This document shows positions 20,624-30,930 of a DNA stretch of 64,000 bases, piece by piece. The notes under the pieces were generated by a model. That model saw only the letters and a program-made list of their open reading frames with translations, ran no database searches and was not told the origin of the DNA. Each line of letters begins with the position of its first letter. The stretch's first letter is position 1. A program made the translations under genes and the position numbers. Source of the stretch: Clostridium mediterraneense (lineage in GTDB: Bacteria; Bacillota; Clostridia; Clostridiales; Clostridiaceae); contig NZ_LT594785.1 of the NCBI RefSeq assembly GCF_900091705.1, positions 2,341,752 through 2,405,751 of the forward strand, written 5' to 3'.

Positions 20624-21604
20624 ATGAATAACAAAATTAGAATAGGTATTATAGGATACGGTAATCTTGGCAAAGGAGTTACAAAAGCTCTAAAACAAAA
20701 TCCTGACATGGAACTTAAAGCTATCTTCACAAGAAGAGATTCTAGCAAAGTAGAAGCAAATAATCTACCTATGCTACATATCTCAAAGTTAGCAGATTTT
20801 AAAAATGAGATTGATGTTATGATTCTTTGTGGTGGTTCTGCAACAGATCTTCCAGAACAAGGTCCAATGGTAGCAGAAATGTTTAATACTGTAGATAGTT
20901 TTGATACTCACGCTAAAATTCCTGAATATTTTGAAAAAATAGATTCAGTTGCTAAAAAATCAAATAAAGTTAGTTTAATCTCAGTTGGTTGGGATCCAGG
21001 TCTATTCTCACTAAACAGATTAATGGCAAGTTGTGTATTACCTCAAGGTAATGATTATACTTTCTGGGGTAAAGGTGTAAGTCAAGGACACTCAGATGCA
21101 ATAAGAAGAATTGCAGGAGTTAAAAATGCAATTCAATATACAATTCCTAAACAAGAAGCATTAGACAAAGTTAGAAGTGGTGAAAATCCAACACTAGAAA
21201 CAAGAGATAAGCACGAAAGACTTTGCTATGTTGTTCTTGAAGAAGGTGCAGATGCAGCTAAAATTGAACAAGAAATTAAAACAATGCCAAATTACTTCTC
21301 AGATTATGATACAACAGTAAACTTCATATCAGAAGAAGAATTAAAGAGGGATCACTCAGGAATGCCTCATGGTGGTTTTGTTATAAGAACAGGAACAACT
21401 GGAGAAAACACAAAACAAAAAATAGAATTCTCACTTGATCTTGAAAGTAATCCTGAATTTACTTCAAGTGTTCTTGTAGCATATGCTAGAGCAATTTATA
21501 AATTATCACAAGAAGGAGTATCAGGAGCAAAAACTGTATTTGATATTCCATTTGGTCTTCTTTCACCTAAGTCACCAGCTGAACTTAGAAAAGAAATGTT
21601 ATAG
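20624..21604 (+). CDS. ddh: meso-Diaminopimelate dehydrogenase
   Basis: NADPH-dependent enzyme that makes meso-diaminopimelate directly from tetrahydrodipicolinate, for lysine and peptidoglycan. The N-terminal Rossmann motif is IGIIGYGNLGKGV. Family segments ILCGGSATDLPEQGP, SFDTHAKIPEYF, SVGWDPGLFSLNR, GKGVSQGHSDAIRRI and the C-terminal IPFGLLSPKSPAELR are all present in a 326-residue protein of normal length. The ATG follows TTAGGAGGTATACT. It is monocistronic and ends at a bidirectional terminator shared with the convergent carboxypeptidase gene. Confidence 0.97.
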   Translation: MNNKIRIGIIGYGNLGKGVTKALKQNPDMELKAIFTRRDSSKVEANNLPMLHISKLADFKNEIDVMILCGGSATDLPEQGPMVAEMFNTVDSFDTHAKIPEYFEKIDSVAKKSNKVSLISVGWDPGLFSLNRLMASCVLPQGNDYTFWGKGVSQGHSDAIRRIAGVKNAIQYTIPKQEALDKVRSGENPTLETRDKHERLCYVVLEEGADAAKIEQEIKTMPNYFSDYDTTVNFISEEELKRDHSGMPHGGFVIRTGTTGENTKQKIEFSLDLESNPEFTSSVLVAYARAIYKLSQEGVSGAKTVFDIPFGLLSPKSPAELRKEML

Positions 21605-21612
21605 AATAAATA

Positions 21613-21650
21613 AAAAAATTGACTATCTAAAAAAAGATAGTCAATTTTTT
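21613..21650. terminator. Bidirectional terminator between ddh and the M15 gene
   Basis: A 16-bp stem (AAAAAATTGACTATCT and complement) with a 6-nt loop and A/T runs on both sides serves the two convergent genes. Confidence 0.92.
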
Positions 21651-21652
21651 TA

Positions 21653-22483
21653 TTAACCAATTGCATCAACTTCTACAGCCACACCATCATAAAGTTCTTC
21701 TAAAACTAAATTATATTTTTTCATATATTGACTTACAGTTTTTCCAACATATCTAAAATGCCATGGTTCATAAGTATATCCTGTAACATCTACCTTATCC
21801 TTTGGATATCTAAGTATAAATCCAAACTTATGTGCATTTTCTGCTAACCATTGACCTTCTTTTGTATTTTCAAAACTTTCTTCTAAAGTAAATCCTGCAC
21901 TTCTAGTAGAAATATCTGCTGTAAGCCCCGTTTGATGTTCACTATATCCAGGCTCGGCCATATATTTTTTTGTATGTGCCTCTCCTCTATTTCTAAGAGA
22001 ATTATTATAAATTTGATATTGATATTTATATGATCTATATCCACTTACTAAAAATAGGTCTTCTAAGCCTTGTTTTTTAGCTTCTTTAAACATTTCTTCT
22101 AAAGCTTGTGCCGCTTCTTTTCTTAACTGACTTTGTTCAAATGTTCTAGGATATACTAATGGAGTATTAGGAACTACTAAATCTGTTGGGTTATATTCTT
22201 CTCCAAGTTTTATATTCCTATTACATAAAACAACTAAATTATCTTTATTTTCTTTAACTATGTTATTTACTAATTGAACTTCCTTTTCTTCTTCACTAAG
22301 TTCTTCTTTCTTTTCTTCCTTCTTTTCCGATTTATTATTGCTTTCATTAAAATCTTTAATAGATATTAACTTATTATTAGAATTAGTATTTACCTCTGCA
22401 TCTTTTAAATTCAAAACAAACAAAGACGCTATAAGTACTATTCCTGCTATTAAAATACCATTTTCCTTCTTATTTTTGAACAT
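21653..22483 (-). CDS. D-alanyl-D-alanine carboxypeptidase, VanY/M15 family
   Basis: Zinc peptidase that trims the terminal D-Ala from peptidoglycan stem peptides. An N-terminal signal-anchor (ILIAGIVLIASLFVLNL) and a charged Lys/Glu linker (residues 45-70) precede the catalytic domain. The domain has SGYRSYKYQ, EPGYSEHQTGLTADIS (zinc ligands H and D) and EPWHFRYVG (third zinc ligand and catalytic E). At 276 residues it fits secreted Firmicute VanY-like enzymes. No vancomycin-resistance genes lie next to it, so housekeeping wall trimming is the likely role. Confidence 0.94.
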   Translation of the reverse strand: MFKNKKENGILIAGIVLIASLFVLNLKDAEVNTNSNNKLISIKDFNESNNKSEKKEEKKEELSEEEKEVQLVNNIVKENKDNLVVLCNRNIKLGEEYNPTDLVVPNTPLVYPRTFEQSQLRKEAAQALEEMFKEAKKQGLEDLFLVSGYRSYKYQYQIYNNSLRNRGEAHTKKYMAEPGYSEHQTGLTADISTRSAGFTLEESFENTKEGQWLAENAHKFGFILRYPKDKVDVTGYTYEPWHFRYVGKTVSQYMKKYNLVLEELYDGVAVEVDAIG

Positions 22484-22858
22484 ATTTACCTCCCTAAGCC
22501 CCTAATAACTATAATAACCTTATTTGGATTTATTTTCTACATTATTATCGAAATAAATCTAAAAAAGCTATTAAATAAATCAACTTTTACTATTCTAGTC
22601 CAGCCCCCTTAATTTTATACCTATATTTTAATATTTTTGTAATAAATTTGAAATAATTAAACATATTAATATAATATAAAAGCCATAAAAAATAATTTAT
22701 ATCTCTACATAGCTTTATAATATTTTTTATTAAATTTTATATAATCATTAACTTTTAATTCCATTTATTAATATTAATACTAATATATTGCAATAAAACT
22801 ATATATAAAATATAATATCTATACACTTAGAAATTAATTATAATAGGGGGACCAAAAA
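22484..22858. other. Intergenic region between divergent genes
   Basis: Very AT-rich spacer between the divergently transcribed carboxypeptidase and DUF975 genes, presumably holding both promoters. I see no gene, RNA motif or strong inverted repeat in it. Confidence 0.4.
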
Positions 22859-23569
22859 TTGAATCTACGTACAGTAAAAAAAGATGCAAAGGATATACTC
22901 AGAGGCAAATATTCAAATGCAATAGGATTTATGCTTATAATCTTTCTTATTTCATTTATAATTCCAACAGAAACTATACTAAAAGATTACGCAATATTAG
23001 GCTCTATATTAACTACTATAATAGGAGCATTTATAAGTATTTCTCAAGCTAAATACTTTAAAATCCTAGGAACTAGTAAAGAAAGAGTTGCTTATCTAGA
23101 ATGTAAACCTGAAATCAAAACATCATTTAGATTTTTATTAGCTAACTTAATTAACTCAATAATTATACTTTTAATCACTTTATTTGTTACTATGCTTATA
23201 GCATTTCCAGTTGTTCTATCTATCATGGATGCTTCTATTCCTTTAGTTATATTATCAGTAGTAATATTTTTAATCGTAATATTTGCAATATCACTTTTAT
23301 TAACTCCTGCTACTACCTTCTTAACTTATATCTGTTTAGAAAAAAATCCTATAGGAATCTGGGAATCTTTTGTACTAGCTTGGTCACTAACTTTTAAAAA
23401 CTTCAAGGAATTAGCTAAACTTATAATTTCATTTATTCCATTACTATTATTAATAGTAATAACACTTGGAATAGCTCTATTATGGGTCGTTCCATATATG
23501 GAATTATCATTATATTTAGCTTATGAAAAGTTAACAAAGCCTACCGATAATTTAGAGTTTATAAAATAG
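22859..23569 (+). CDS. DUF975-family membrane protein
   Basis: Polytopic membrane protein of about six hydrophobic segments. The N-terminus MNLRTVKKDAKDILRGKYSNAI is the conserved DUF975 opening. Later comes the family's amphipathic segment around residues 170-185 (LEKNPIGIWESFVLAWSLT). Function is unknown. The start is TTG, preceded by GGGGG with suitable spacing; an upstream ATG is absent. It ends at a hairpin shared with the convergent uvrB gene. Confidence 0.88.
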   Translation: MNLRTVKKDAKDILRGKYSNAIGFMLIIFLISFIIPTETILKDYAILGSILTTIIGAFISISQAKYFKILGTSKERVAYLECKPEIKTSFRFLLANLINSIIILLITLFVTMLIAFPVVLSIMDASIPLVILSVVIFLIVIFAISLLLTPATTFLTYICLEKNPIGIWESFVLAWSLTFKNFKELAKLIISFIPLLLLIVITLGIALLWVVPYMELSLYLAYEKLTKPTDNLEFIK

Positions 23570-23592
23570 AAACTAAATTTATTTAAATAATA

Positions 23593-23636
23593 AAATGCAT
23601 GACTTAATAAGTATCTAACTTATAAATCATGCATTT
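23593..23636. terminator. Bidirectional terminator between DUF975 gene and uvrB
   Basis: The arms AAATGCATGA and TCATGCATTT enclose a further complementary CTTAATAAGT/ACTTAT segment, between two convergent genes. T-rich runs follow on both strands. Confidence 0.7.
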
Positions 23637-23664
23637 CCTTTTGAAAATATATCTTTAATAAAAA

Positions 23665-25647
23665 TTATTTATTTTCTTTTAGCTCATTTATTAAATCTCT
23701 AAGCTGTGCAGCTCTTTCAAATTGAAGATTCTTAGCTGCATCTTTCATTTCCTTTTCATATTGTTTAATTAACTTATCAATAGGAATATTCTTTTCTTTT
23801 GCTTCTTCTTTTGCAACTTCATATTGTGATTTTTCTTCTGCCACTATTTCCTCTGAAACTTCTAATATATTTCTTATATCTTTTGAAACAGTAGTTGGAA
23901 CAATTCCATGTTCCTTATTATATTCTTCTTGTATCGCTCTTCTTCTATTAGTTTCTTTAATAGATTTATCCATAGACTTTGTAATATTATCAGCATACAT
24001 TATAACTTTACTTTCAGAATTTCTAGCTGCTCTACCTATTGTTTGTATAAGCGAAGTTTCTGATCTTAAGAATCCTTCCTTATCTGCATCTAAAATTGCA
24101 ACAAGAGCTACTTCTGGAATATCAAGACCTTCTCTTAAAAGGTTAATTCCAACAAGTACATCAACTTCTCCAGTTCTAAGCTGCTTAATTATTTTCATTC
24201 TTTCAACTGTATCTATATCTGAGTGCATATATGTACACTTAATACCAAGCTCAGTAAAGTATTTAGTTAAATCTTCTGCCATTCTTTTTGTAAGTGTAGT
24301 AACAAGAGTTCTAAATCCTCTTTCTGTTGTTTTCTTAACTTCTGAATAAAGGTCATCAACTTGACTCATTGAAGGTCTAACCTCTATTATTGGATCTAAA
24401 AGACCTGTTGGTCTTATTATTTGTTCTGCAATATTTTCTGATTTATCAATTTCATATTCACCAGGAGTAGCACTTACATATACTACTTGATTTATCTTAT
24501 CTTCAAACTCTTCAAACTTTAAAGGTCTATTATCTTTAGCTGAAGGCATTCTAAATCCATAATCAACTAAATTTTGCTTTCTTGATCTATCTCCACCATA
24601 CATAGCTCTAACTTGAGGTAATGTAACATGGCTTTCATCAACAAACATTAGAAAATCATCTGGGAAATAGTCCATTAATGTTTCAGGTGGTGTTCCTGCT
24701 GGTCTACCATCAAGAATTCTTGAATAGTTTTCTATTCCTTGACAATATCCCATTTCTCTCATCATTTCTATATCATAATTTGTTCTTTGTTTAAGTCTTT
24801 GTGCTTCTAAAAGCTTACCTTCTGCATTAAGCTCTTTAAGTCTTTCTTCAAGTTCAATTTCAATTTCTTTTATTGCTCTTTCTAAAGTTTCACCTGAAGC
24901 AGCAAAGTGAGATGCTGGAGTAATTGCAACGTGTTTTCTAGTAGCAACTATATTTCCTGTTAAAACATCAAACTCCTTAATACTTTCAACTTCATCACCA
25001 AAGAACTCCACTCTAATTCCAGTTTCAGAAGAGTTAGCTGGAATTATATCTAAATTATCTCCTCTTACTCTAAATGTACCTCTAGCAAAATCAATATCAT
25101 TTCTTTCATATTGAATTTCTATAAGTTTTCTAATAACTTCATCTCTATCTTTTATCATTCCAGGTCTTAAAGATATAGTAAGATTCTTGTATACTTCTGG
25201 GTTACCAAGTCCATATATACATGAAACAGAAGCAACAATAATTACATCTCTTCTTTCAAGAAGTGCAGCAGTAGCTGCGTGACGAAGCTTATCTATTTCA
25301 TCATTGATAGAAGCATCTTTTTCAATAAAAGTATCTGTTTGAGCTATATAAGCCTCTGGTTGATAATAATCATAGTATGAAACAAAATATTCAACTATAT
25401 TATCAGGGAAAAACTCTCTAAATTCTTCACAAAGCTGTGCTGCAAGAGTTTTATTATGAGCAAGAACTAAAGTTGGCTTTTGAGTTCTTTCAATTATATT
25501 AGCCATAGTAAAAGTTTTACCTGAACCAGTAACCCCAAGCAAAGTTTGACACTTCTTACCTTCATTTATTCCTTTAACTATACTATCTATTGCCTTTGGC
25601 TGATCACCCATAGGCTTAAATTTTGATTTTATTTTAAGCTCTTCCAT
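23665..25647 (-). CDS. uvrB: Excinuclease ABC subunit B
   Basis: Helicase-like subunit that verifies lesions and recruits UvrC. The 660 residues show Walker [14 protein letters not shown], the beta-hairpin region [33 protein letters not shown], the motif [26 protein letters not shown], and a C-terminal UVR motif ([24 protein letters not shown]). It lies directly downstream of a PDZ membrane protein and ctpA on the same strand, with its own GGAGG site. I did not find a GAAC-N4-GTTC LexA box in the 65-nt spacer. Confidence 0.98.
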   Translation of the reverse strand: MEELKIKSKFKPMGDQPKAIDSIVKGINEGKKCQTLLGVTGSGKTFTMANIIERTQKPTLVLAHNKTLAAQLCEEFREFFPDNIVEYFVSYYDYYQPEAYIAQTDTFIEKDASINDEIDKLRHAATAALLERRDVIIVASVSCIYGLGNPEVYKNLTISLRPGMIKDRDEVIRKLIEIQYERNDIDFARGTFRVRGDNLDIIPANSSETGIRVEFFGDEVESIKEFDVLTGNIVATRKHVAITPASHFAASGETLERAIKEIEIELEERLKELNAEGKLLEAQRLKQRTNYDIEMMREMGYCQGIENYSRILDGRPAGTPPETLMDYFPDDFLMFVDESHVTLPQVRAMYGGDRSRKQNLVDYGFRMPSAKDNRPLKFEEFEDKINQVVYVSATPGEYEIDKSENIAEQIIRPTGLLDPIIEVRPSMSQVDDLYSEVKKTTERGFRTLVTTLTKRMAEDLTKYFTELGIKCTYMHSDIDTVERMKIIKQLRTGEVDVLVGINLLREGLDIPEVALVAILDADKEGFLRSETSLIQTIGRAARNSESKVIMYADNITKSMDKSIKETNRRRAIQEEYNKEHGIVPTTVSKDIRNILEVSEEIVAEEKSQYEVAKEEAKEKNIPIDKLIKQYEKEMKDAAKNLQFERAAQLRDLINELKENK

Positions 25648-25711
25648 CTCTCTTCCTCCTTACATAAATTTATGGGACATCTCAAATGAGACATCCCTTT
25701 AATTTAAAAAT

Positions 25712-26833
25712 CTATTTTTTAATTGTCATATTTAAAATCTCGTTAAAGCTTTTTTGTTCCTTCTTTAGATTAATTTCAAAATCTTCTTTTGTAGGAACTA
25801 AAATTAATCCTAGTTTATCTTCATGTCTTAATTTTAATTGATATTTTCTAATCTTTCCATCATTTTTTTTAATTTCTACTTCTACTCTTCCATAATAATT
25901 ATTTATAAGATGATAAAAATTATGTTCACTACTAGGTATTTTATCATTTACCTTATATATAATATCTCCTGATTCTATGCCTATTTCTTTAGCCTTCCCT
26001 TTATTACTAACATCTAAAACACAAATTCCTTCATTTGAAATAAAAATTTTCTCTCTCTTTTTTTCAAAATCTAATTGTAAGCTTAACATAAATTCATGTA
26101 ATATAGGCATCAATATAAGTAAAAATATTTCTAAAACACCTTTCTCCTTAAATAAAAATGCTAATAAAATAATAATCGTTCCATAAGAAGCTACTAAAAT
26201 ACCCGATTCTAAGCTTTTTTTCTTTTTATTATATGTATATGTAGATGAGCTATAACCAATTATTCCAAACAGCCCCAAAATTGGACTAAGCCAATATCTA
26301 CTTAATTTAAATCCACCATATATTTCACCATCAATAGTATTAAATATAGGCTGTGCTCCTCTACTTCCATCTAAAATAATTAAAACTGCTTCTATTATAT
26401 GCATTACACCAACAAAAATAATTATATCTATAATTGCAATATTTAAAAATTTAGTCCCTCCAAAATATTTACCTATAATAAGTGATAAAATTCCTAATAA
26501 CATACCTGAATATGAAAAACAAATAAATCTTTTTTTATATACCATAAGTGCAATTGATAAAATAAATATTAACTCTATTTTAGAATCCTCACTAAAGTTA
26601 ATATTCAATAAATTTAAGATAATAATAGATATAAATCCTGCTAAAATTCCAATACCTAATTGAGATAATGTAAGTTCAAAGGGAGAATCTAATTCTCCCT
26701 TTAACTTCATTTTTGCTTCTTCATAAACTCTTCTATTTTTATAATAGAAAATTAAAGCTGTTAATAAAAATAAAAACATAGAATTTACCATTATATATGC
26801 TAATTCAAATATACTCTCTAATACCACTTCCAT
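25712..26833 (-). CDS. Polytopic membrane protein with a C-terminal PDZ domain
   Basis: Seven to nine hydrophobic segments in residues 1-240 are followed by a PDZ domain (residues about 260-345; GICVLDVSNKGKAKEIGIESGDIIYKVND). Such proteins are found next to CtpA-type proteases and ftsEX in clostridia. PDZ domains bind C-terminal peptides, so a role in presenting or regulating substrates of the neighbouring S41 protease is possible (inference). Its start lies 8 nt after the ctpA stop, so the two are co-transcribed. Confidence 0.85.
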   Translation of the reverse strand: MEVVLESIFELAYIMVNSMFLFLLTALIFYYKNRRVYEEAKMKLKGELDSPFELTLSQLGIGILAGFISIIILNLLNINFSEDSKIELIFILSIALMVYKKRFICFSYSGMLLGILSLIIGKYFGGTKFLNIAIIDIIIFVGVMHIIEAVLIILDGSRGAQPIFNTIDGEIYGGFKLSRYWLSPILGLFGIIGYSSSTYTYNKKKKSLESGILVASYGTIIILLAFLFKEKGVLEIFLLILMPILHEFMLSLQLDFEKKREKIFISNEGICVLDVSNKGKAKEIGIESGDIIYKVNDKIPSSEHNFYHLINNYYGRVEVEIKKNDGKIRKYQLKLRHEDKLGLILVPTKEDFEINLKKEQKSFNEILNMTIKK

Positions 26834-26841
26834 ACTAACCC

Positions 26842-28098
26842 CTAATCTAACTTTCCATTCATAACTTCTATAGCTTTTTCAAATTGGGGATCTGCACTTC
26901 TACTATATTCTTTTTCTTTAAGCTCTGTTGGATATTCCACTTCTATATCTGGCTTAATTCCTGTTCCATGTATATTTTCTCCACTTGGAGTATAATACTT
27001 AGAAATAGTTACTTTTAAAGCTGAACCATCTTTTTGTTTTATAGGAACTTGAACTATTCCCTTTCCAAAAGTAGTAGTTCCAACTAAAGTACCAACCTTA
27101 TAATCTCTTATTGCTCCTGAAACTATTTCTGATGCTGAGGCTGAACCCTCATCTATAAGAACTACTAAAGGCATATTATGTGCTATTCCACCAACAGATA
27201 GACTCTTTTCTTTGCTATCATATTTATCAATAGTTGAAACTATTGGCTCACCTTTCTTAATGAAATTAGAAACTACATCAACAGATTCTGTCATATAACC
27301 ACCTGGGTTACCTCTTAAATCTAATACAAGACCTTTCATGCCTTTTTTCTCTAACTCTTCAAGCTTAGCCTTAAAATCTCTTCCTACATTTTCTTCAAAG
27401 GCTTTTATTTGTATATAACCAATATTATCATCAACCATTTCACCTTTAACATTTATAGTTTTGACAACATCCCTCATTACTTTTACATCCATTATCCCTT
27501 TATTAGGTCTTTCTATATTAAGAGTAATTTCTTCTTTAGTTTTACCCTTCATCATCTTAACAGCCTTATCCATATCATTTCCTGTTACAGAAACTCCATT
27601 TATTCCTCGAATTATGTCACCTGATTTAATACCAGCTTTATCTGCTGGTCCTTCTTCTACCGGAGAAACAACAACTATATTTTTATCTTTAACACCTACT
27701 TGTATTCCAACACCCATATACTCTCCAGAATTTTGCTCCATAAAAGAATCAAACTCTTCTTTATTCATATAATAAGTGTATGGGTCTCCCAAAGCCATTG
27801 TCATTCCTTTTATGGCTCCTTCAACTAATTTTTTTTCATCAATCTCACCATCATAATATTTATAAAGCTGTTCTCTCATACTAAATAAATCTTTATATTG
27901 CTCTATATTTTTCACTTCTTTAAATGATTTATTTAAATCCCCCTTAGTTGTCATAGGTAATATTCCCTTTGCTGTCAGTCTATTACCTAAAAATAATGCT
28001 ACACAAAAAACTGCAGCAAAAATTAAAATACCCTTCCAATTACTATTAAAGCCTCTCTTTTTTTTGAGCTTAATGTTGCTACCACTAATATCACTCAT
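26842..28098 (-). CDS. ctpA: C-terminal processing peptidase, S41 family with PDZ domain
   Basis: Membrane-anchored serine protease. A cytoplasmic tail and membrane span (GILIFAAVFCVALFLGN) precede an N-terminal helical part, a PDZ domain (YMGVGIQVGVKDKNIVVVSPV) and the S41 core with EGSASASEIVSGA (catalytic Ser) and TFGKGIVQ (catalytic Lys). It is 418 residues long, without the peptidoglycan-binding domain seen in some CtpB enzymes. The gene follows ftsEX with a terminator between them, and is translationally close to the PDZ membrane protein downstream. Confidence 0.95.
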   Translation of the reverse strand: MSDISGSNIKLKKKRGFNSNWKGILIFAAVFCVALFLGNRLTAKGILPMTTKGDLNKSFKEVKNIEQYKDLFSMREQLYKYYDGEIDEKKLVEGAIKGMTMALGDPYTYYMNKEEFDSFMEQNSGEYMGVGIQVGVKDKNIVVVSPVEEGPADKAGIKSGDIIRGINGVSVTGNDMDKAVKMMKGKTKEEITLNIERPNKGIMDVKVMRDVVKTINVKGEMVDDNIGYIQIKAFEENVGRDFKAKLEELEKKGMKGLVLDLRGNPGGYMTESVDVVSNFIKKGEPIVSTIDKYDSKEKSLSVGGIAHNMPLVVLIDEGSASASEIVSGAIRDYKVGTLVGTTTFGKGIVQVPIKQKDGSALKVTISKYYTPSGENIHGTGIKPDIEVEYPTELKEKEYSRSADPQFEKAIEVMNGKLD

Positions 28099-28125
28099 AT
28101 TTTCACCCCTTATTTAAAATAAAAA

Positions 28126-28173
28126 AAGCTTAAAATACTTTACCTTATTTCTAATTGTAAGTATTTTAAGCTT
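28126..28173 (-). terminator. Terminator after ftsX
   Basis: A 15-bp perfect stem (AAGCTTAAAATACTT and complement) with an 18-nt loop is followed by TTTTTTTATTTT on the minus strand. Confidence 0.9.
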
Positions 28174-28194
28174 ATTGTATACTATATTCCTAAA

Positions 28195-29097
28195 TTATAC
28201 ATCTAAGAACTTTCTTAATGCAATTATACTTCCTATTGCTCCAATTAAGATACCTGCGATTATAAATTGCCATGACATCATTGTTAAGATGTAACTTGGA
28301 TGTATAAATTGCATTGTATACATTCCTTTAAGGGCTGATTTAAATAATGCTGAATATCCTGCATAAATTATCGCAACAGCTAATACTGAACCTACTAGTC
28401 CAATAACTATACCTTCTATGACAAAAGGCCATCTAATAAACCAATCAGTAGCTCCAACAAATTTCATAATTCCTATTTCTCTTCTTCTTGAGTAAACAGT
28501 AATCTTAATAGTATTGATAATTAAGAATAATGAAACTCCAATAAGTACTATAAATAGAACTAATCCTACCCATTTAACTGTATTAGCAAATGAAGTAATT
28601 GTTTTGATCATCTCTTGGTCATTTCCTATTTGATCTATCCCTGCCATAAGCTGTCCATTTGGTGTAAGGTCTTTTTGTACAGTATCTGCAACCTCTGGTT
28701 GATCAAGTTGCACTGTATATGAATTTGGCAGTGGGTTATTTGACTCATTATAACCTGCTAAAATATCTGGATCACTAGCAAATTGAGCCTTAAAATTAGT
28801 TAAGGCTTGAGCCTTTGTTTCATATGTTACAGACTTAACGCCTGGTATTGACTTAATCTTTGCTTCTATAGCTGATTGTTCTGCTTGTGTTGCATTATCT
28901 TTTAAGAAAACTTTAATTTCTACTTTAGATTGTACATCTTGTACCCCAACACTTACATTTAATGCTGTTAATAAAAATGCTCCAAAAACTACTAAAGTAG
29001 TTAAAACAGTTGCTGCTGAAGCAATACTAATTGTCGCATTTCTTTTTAAACTTTTAAATGCATCAGATATAAAGTATAAAAAACTATTTGGCTTCAT
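28195..29097 (-). CDS. ftsX: Cell division ABC transporter permease FtsX
   Basis: Membrane partner of FtsE that transmits ATP hydrolysis across the membrane to activate peptidoglycan hydrolases. It has an N-terminal cytoplasmic tail, a first span (ISIASAATVLTTLVVFGAF), a large extracellular loop (residues about 50-170, starting VGVQDVQSKVEIKVFL), then three spans including YSRRREIGIMKFVGAT, typical of FtsX. The start overlaps ftsE by 14 nt. I chose the ATG at 29097, 8 nt after GGGAGG; another ATG at 29103 sits only 2 nt from that site. Confidence 0.96.
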   Translation of the reverse strand: MKPNSFLYFISDAFKSLKRNATISIASAATVLTTLVVFGAFLLTALNVSVGVQDVQSKVEIKVFLKDNATQAEQSAIEAKIKSIPGVKSVTYETKAQALTNFKAQFASDPDILAGYNESNNPLPNSYTVQLDQPEVADTVQKDLTPNGQLMAGIDQIGNDQEMIKTITSFANTVKWVGLVLFIVLIGVSLFLIINTIKITVYSRRREIGIMKFVGATDWFIRWPFVIEGIVIGLVGSVLAVAIIYAGYSALFKSALKGMYTMQFIHPSYILTMMSWQFIIAGILIGAIGSIIALRKFLDV

Positions 29098-29773
29098 CTT
29101 CATATCCTCCCTTCTTAGCATCTCTTACAACTTCTCCCTTTTCTATAGCAATAACTCTCTTTCTCATTTCATCAACTATTTCTTTAGCATGAGTAGCCAT
29201 TATTACTGTAGTACCAGCTTTATTTATGTCTTCAATTAAAGCCATAATTTCTTTAGCTGTTTCAGGGTCTAAGTTACCTGTAGGTTCGTCTGCTATAAGC
29301 ACTTGAGGATTATTAACTATAGCTCTAGCTATAGAAACTCTTTGTTGCTCACCACCTGATAATTCATGTGGGAACATTTTATATTTATTTGATAATCCAA
29401 CTAAAGAAAGAACCATTGGTACTCTCTTTCTTATTTCTTTTGGTGAAGCTTCAACAACTCTCATTGCAAAAGCTACATTTTCATAAACATTTAAAGTTGG
29501 TATTAGTCTAAAGTCTTGGAATATCATACCTATCTTTCTTCTATAGTATGGTATTGCTCTTCTTTTTACGCCACTAAGTTCTGTGTCATTCATAGTTATA
29601 GTTCCTGATGTTGGATCTACTTCTTTAAGTAACATTTTTATAAATGTTGATTTACCCGCTCCACTTGGTCCTACTAAAAATACAAACTCTCCTGTTTCAA
29701 TAGTTACATCAACATTTGTTAAGGCTTTTACATTTTTATTATATATCTTAGAGACATTTTTAAATTGTATCAT
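29084..29773 (-). CDS. ftsE: Cell division ATP-binding protein FtsE
   Basis: Cytoplasmic ATPase of the FtsEX complex. The 229 residues hold Walker A (FLVGPSGAGKSTFIKML), the Q-loop (GMIFQDFRLIPTLNVYENV), signature LSGGEQQRVSIARA, Walker B LIADEPTGNLDPET and the H-loop (ATHAKEIV). This order and the short FtsE-specific IQFKNVSKIY N-terminus leave little doubt. It overlaps ftsX and is followed downstream by ctpA and a PDZ protein, suggesting a cluster for wall-hydrolase control. Confidence 0.97.
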   Translation of the reverse strand: MIQFKNVSKIYNKNVKALTNVDVTIETGEFVFLVGPSGAGKSTFIKMLLKEVDPTSGTITMNDTELSGVKRRAIPYYRRKIGMIFQDFRLIPTLNVYENVAFAMRVVEASPKEIRKRVPMVLSLVGLSNKYKMFPHELSGGEQQRVSIARAIVNNPQVLIADEPTGNLDPETAKEIMALIEDINKAGTTVIMATHAKEIVDEMRKRVIAIEKGEVVRDAKKGGYEDEAK

Positions 29774-29912
29774 CTAAACACTCCTAACATTTTTTCATGT
29801 ACCTTACATTTTCGATAATCAAATTTTTAATAATACTTGTCATTTTCCATCATTCTCAAACATTATAACACATTTTCTTTTAAAAGTTGAATTTTTTTGC
29901 CCCCTGTATTGT

Positions 29913-30764
29913 TTACTTTTCAACAAGGCTGTCAAATCCTTCCCCTAAAACTTCCTTTGCATCACTAACAGTTATAAACGCTTTATGGTCTATTTCTCTT
30001 ATCTTATTCTTCAATGTAATGAATTGTTTTCCATGTACAACAACATATAATATATTTACTTTTTTATCAGAGTATGCTCCAGTTCCAATTAACTTTGTGC
30101 ATCCTCTATCAATTTCATTAATTATATATTCTTGTATTTCTTTACTTTTTTCACTTATAATTATAACTTGCTTACATCCATTGAATCCTTCTATAAATTT
30201 ATCAATTAAAATACCAGTGATTACACATGCTATTAACCCATATAAAGATTCTTCTATTCCAAAAGTTAATAAAGCTAAAATTATAACTACACAATCTGCT
30301 ATTAATAAACACTTACCTATTTCTACACGAATATACTTATTAAGTATCTTAGCTATTATATCAGTTCCCCCTGTAGAAGAATTTTCATTAAATACCATAG
30401 CCATTCCAAATGCAGCTAAAGTACTTCCACAGATTATAGCTAAAACTGGATCTTTTGTAACTGCAAAGCCTGGAAATAATTTTTCTAATATAGCCAAGGT
30501 AAAAGAAAGTCCAAAAGATGCAAAAACACTTCTTGCAATAAATTCTCTTCCAATTAAAATAAACGCTAATATAAATAAAACAATATTAAAAATATTCATA
30601 ACTAAAGCTGTTGATAAACCAGTATATGAATGTAATATTAGCGCAAATCCAGAAACTCCACCTGCTGCTATGTCGTTTGGATAATAAAAGAACTGTAACG
30701 CTACCGCTAAAATAATAATCCCAATAGTTATATTTAGGTATTTCTTAAAAACCAACTTATTCAT
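29913..30764 (-). CDS. YitT family membrane protein (DUF161/DUF2179)
   Basis: Membrane protein with about five spans in residues 1-175 and a soluble C-terminal DUF2179 domain (NGCKQVIIISEKSKEIQEYIINE through FITVSDAKEVLGEGF). The conserved segment FNENSSTGGTDIIAKIL is the YitT hallmark. Function is not established; transport has been suggested for relatives. It is monocistronic, between ftsE and the transketolase genes. A 265-codon open frame on the opposite strand is only a shadow. Confidence 0.92.
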   Translation of the reverse strand: MNKLVFKKYLNITIGIIILAVALQFFYYPNDIAAGGVSGFALILHSYTGLSTALVMNIFNIVLFILAFILIGREFIARSVFASFGLSFTLAILEKLFPGFAVTKDPVLAIICGSTLAAFGMAMVFNENSSTGGTDIIAKILNKYIRVEIGKCLLIADCVVIILALLTFGIEESLYGLIACVITGILIDKFIEGFNGCKQVIIISEKSKEIQEYIINEIDRGCTKLIGTGAYSDKKVNILYVVVHGKQFITLKNKIREIDHKAFITVSDAKEVLGEGFDSLVEK

Positions 30765-30930
30765 GATTTCCCCCTTATCAGCTTAAAAGTTAGCCTTAGA
30801 TTATATGTACCTAACTTTATATAAAGTATATTATAACCTAAATTTTAAAATTTTAGTTGTTGTTAAAAAAAATATAACAGTATGGTAAAATTTCATACTG
30901 TTATATTTATACTTTATTTATTTTTATTTT

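Noticed and set aside
29887..30684. 265-codon open frame opposite the YitT gene
   Set aside because: It lies entirely over a well-supported membrane protein gene and arises from its codon composition; no independent support.
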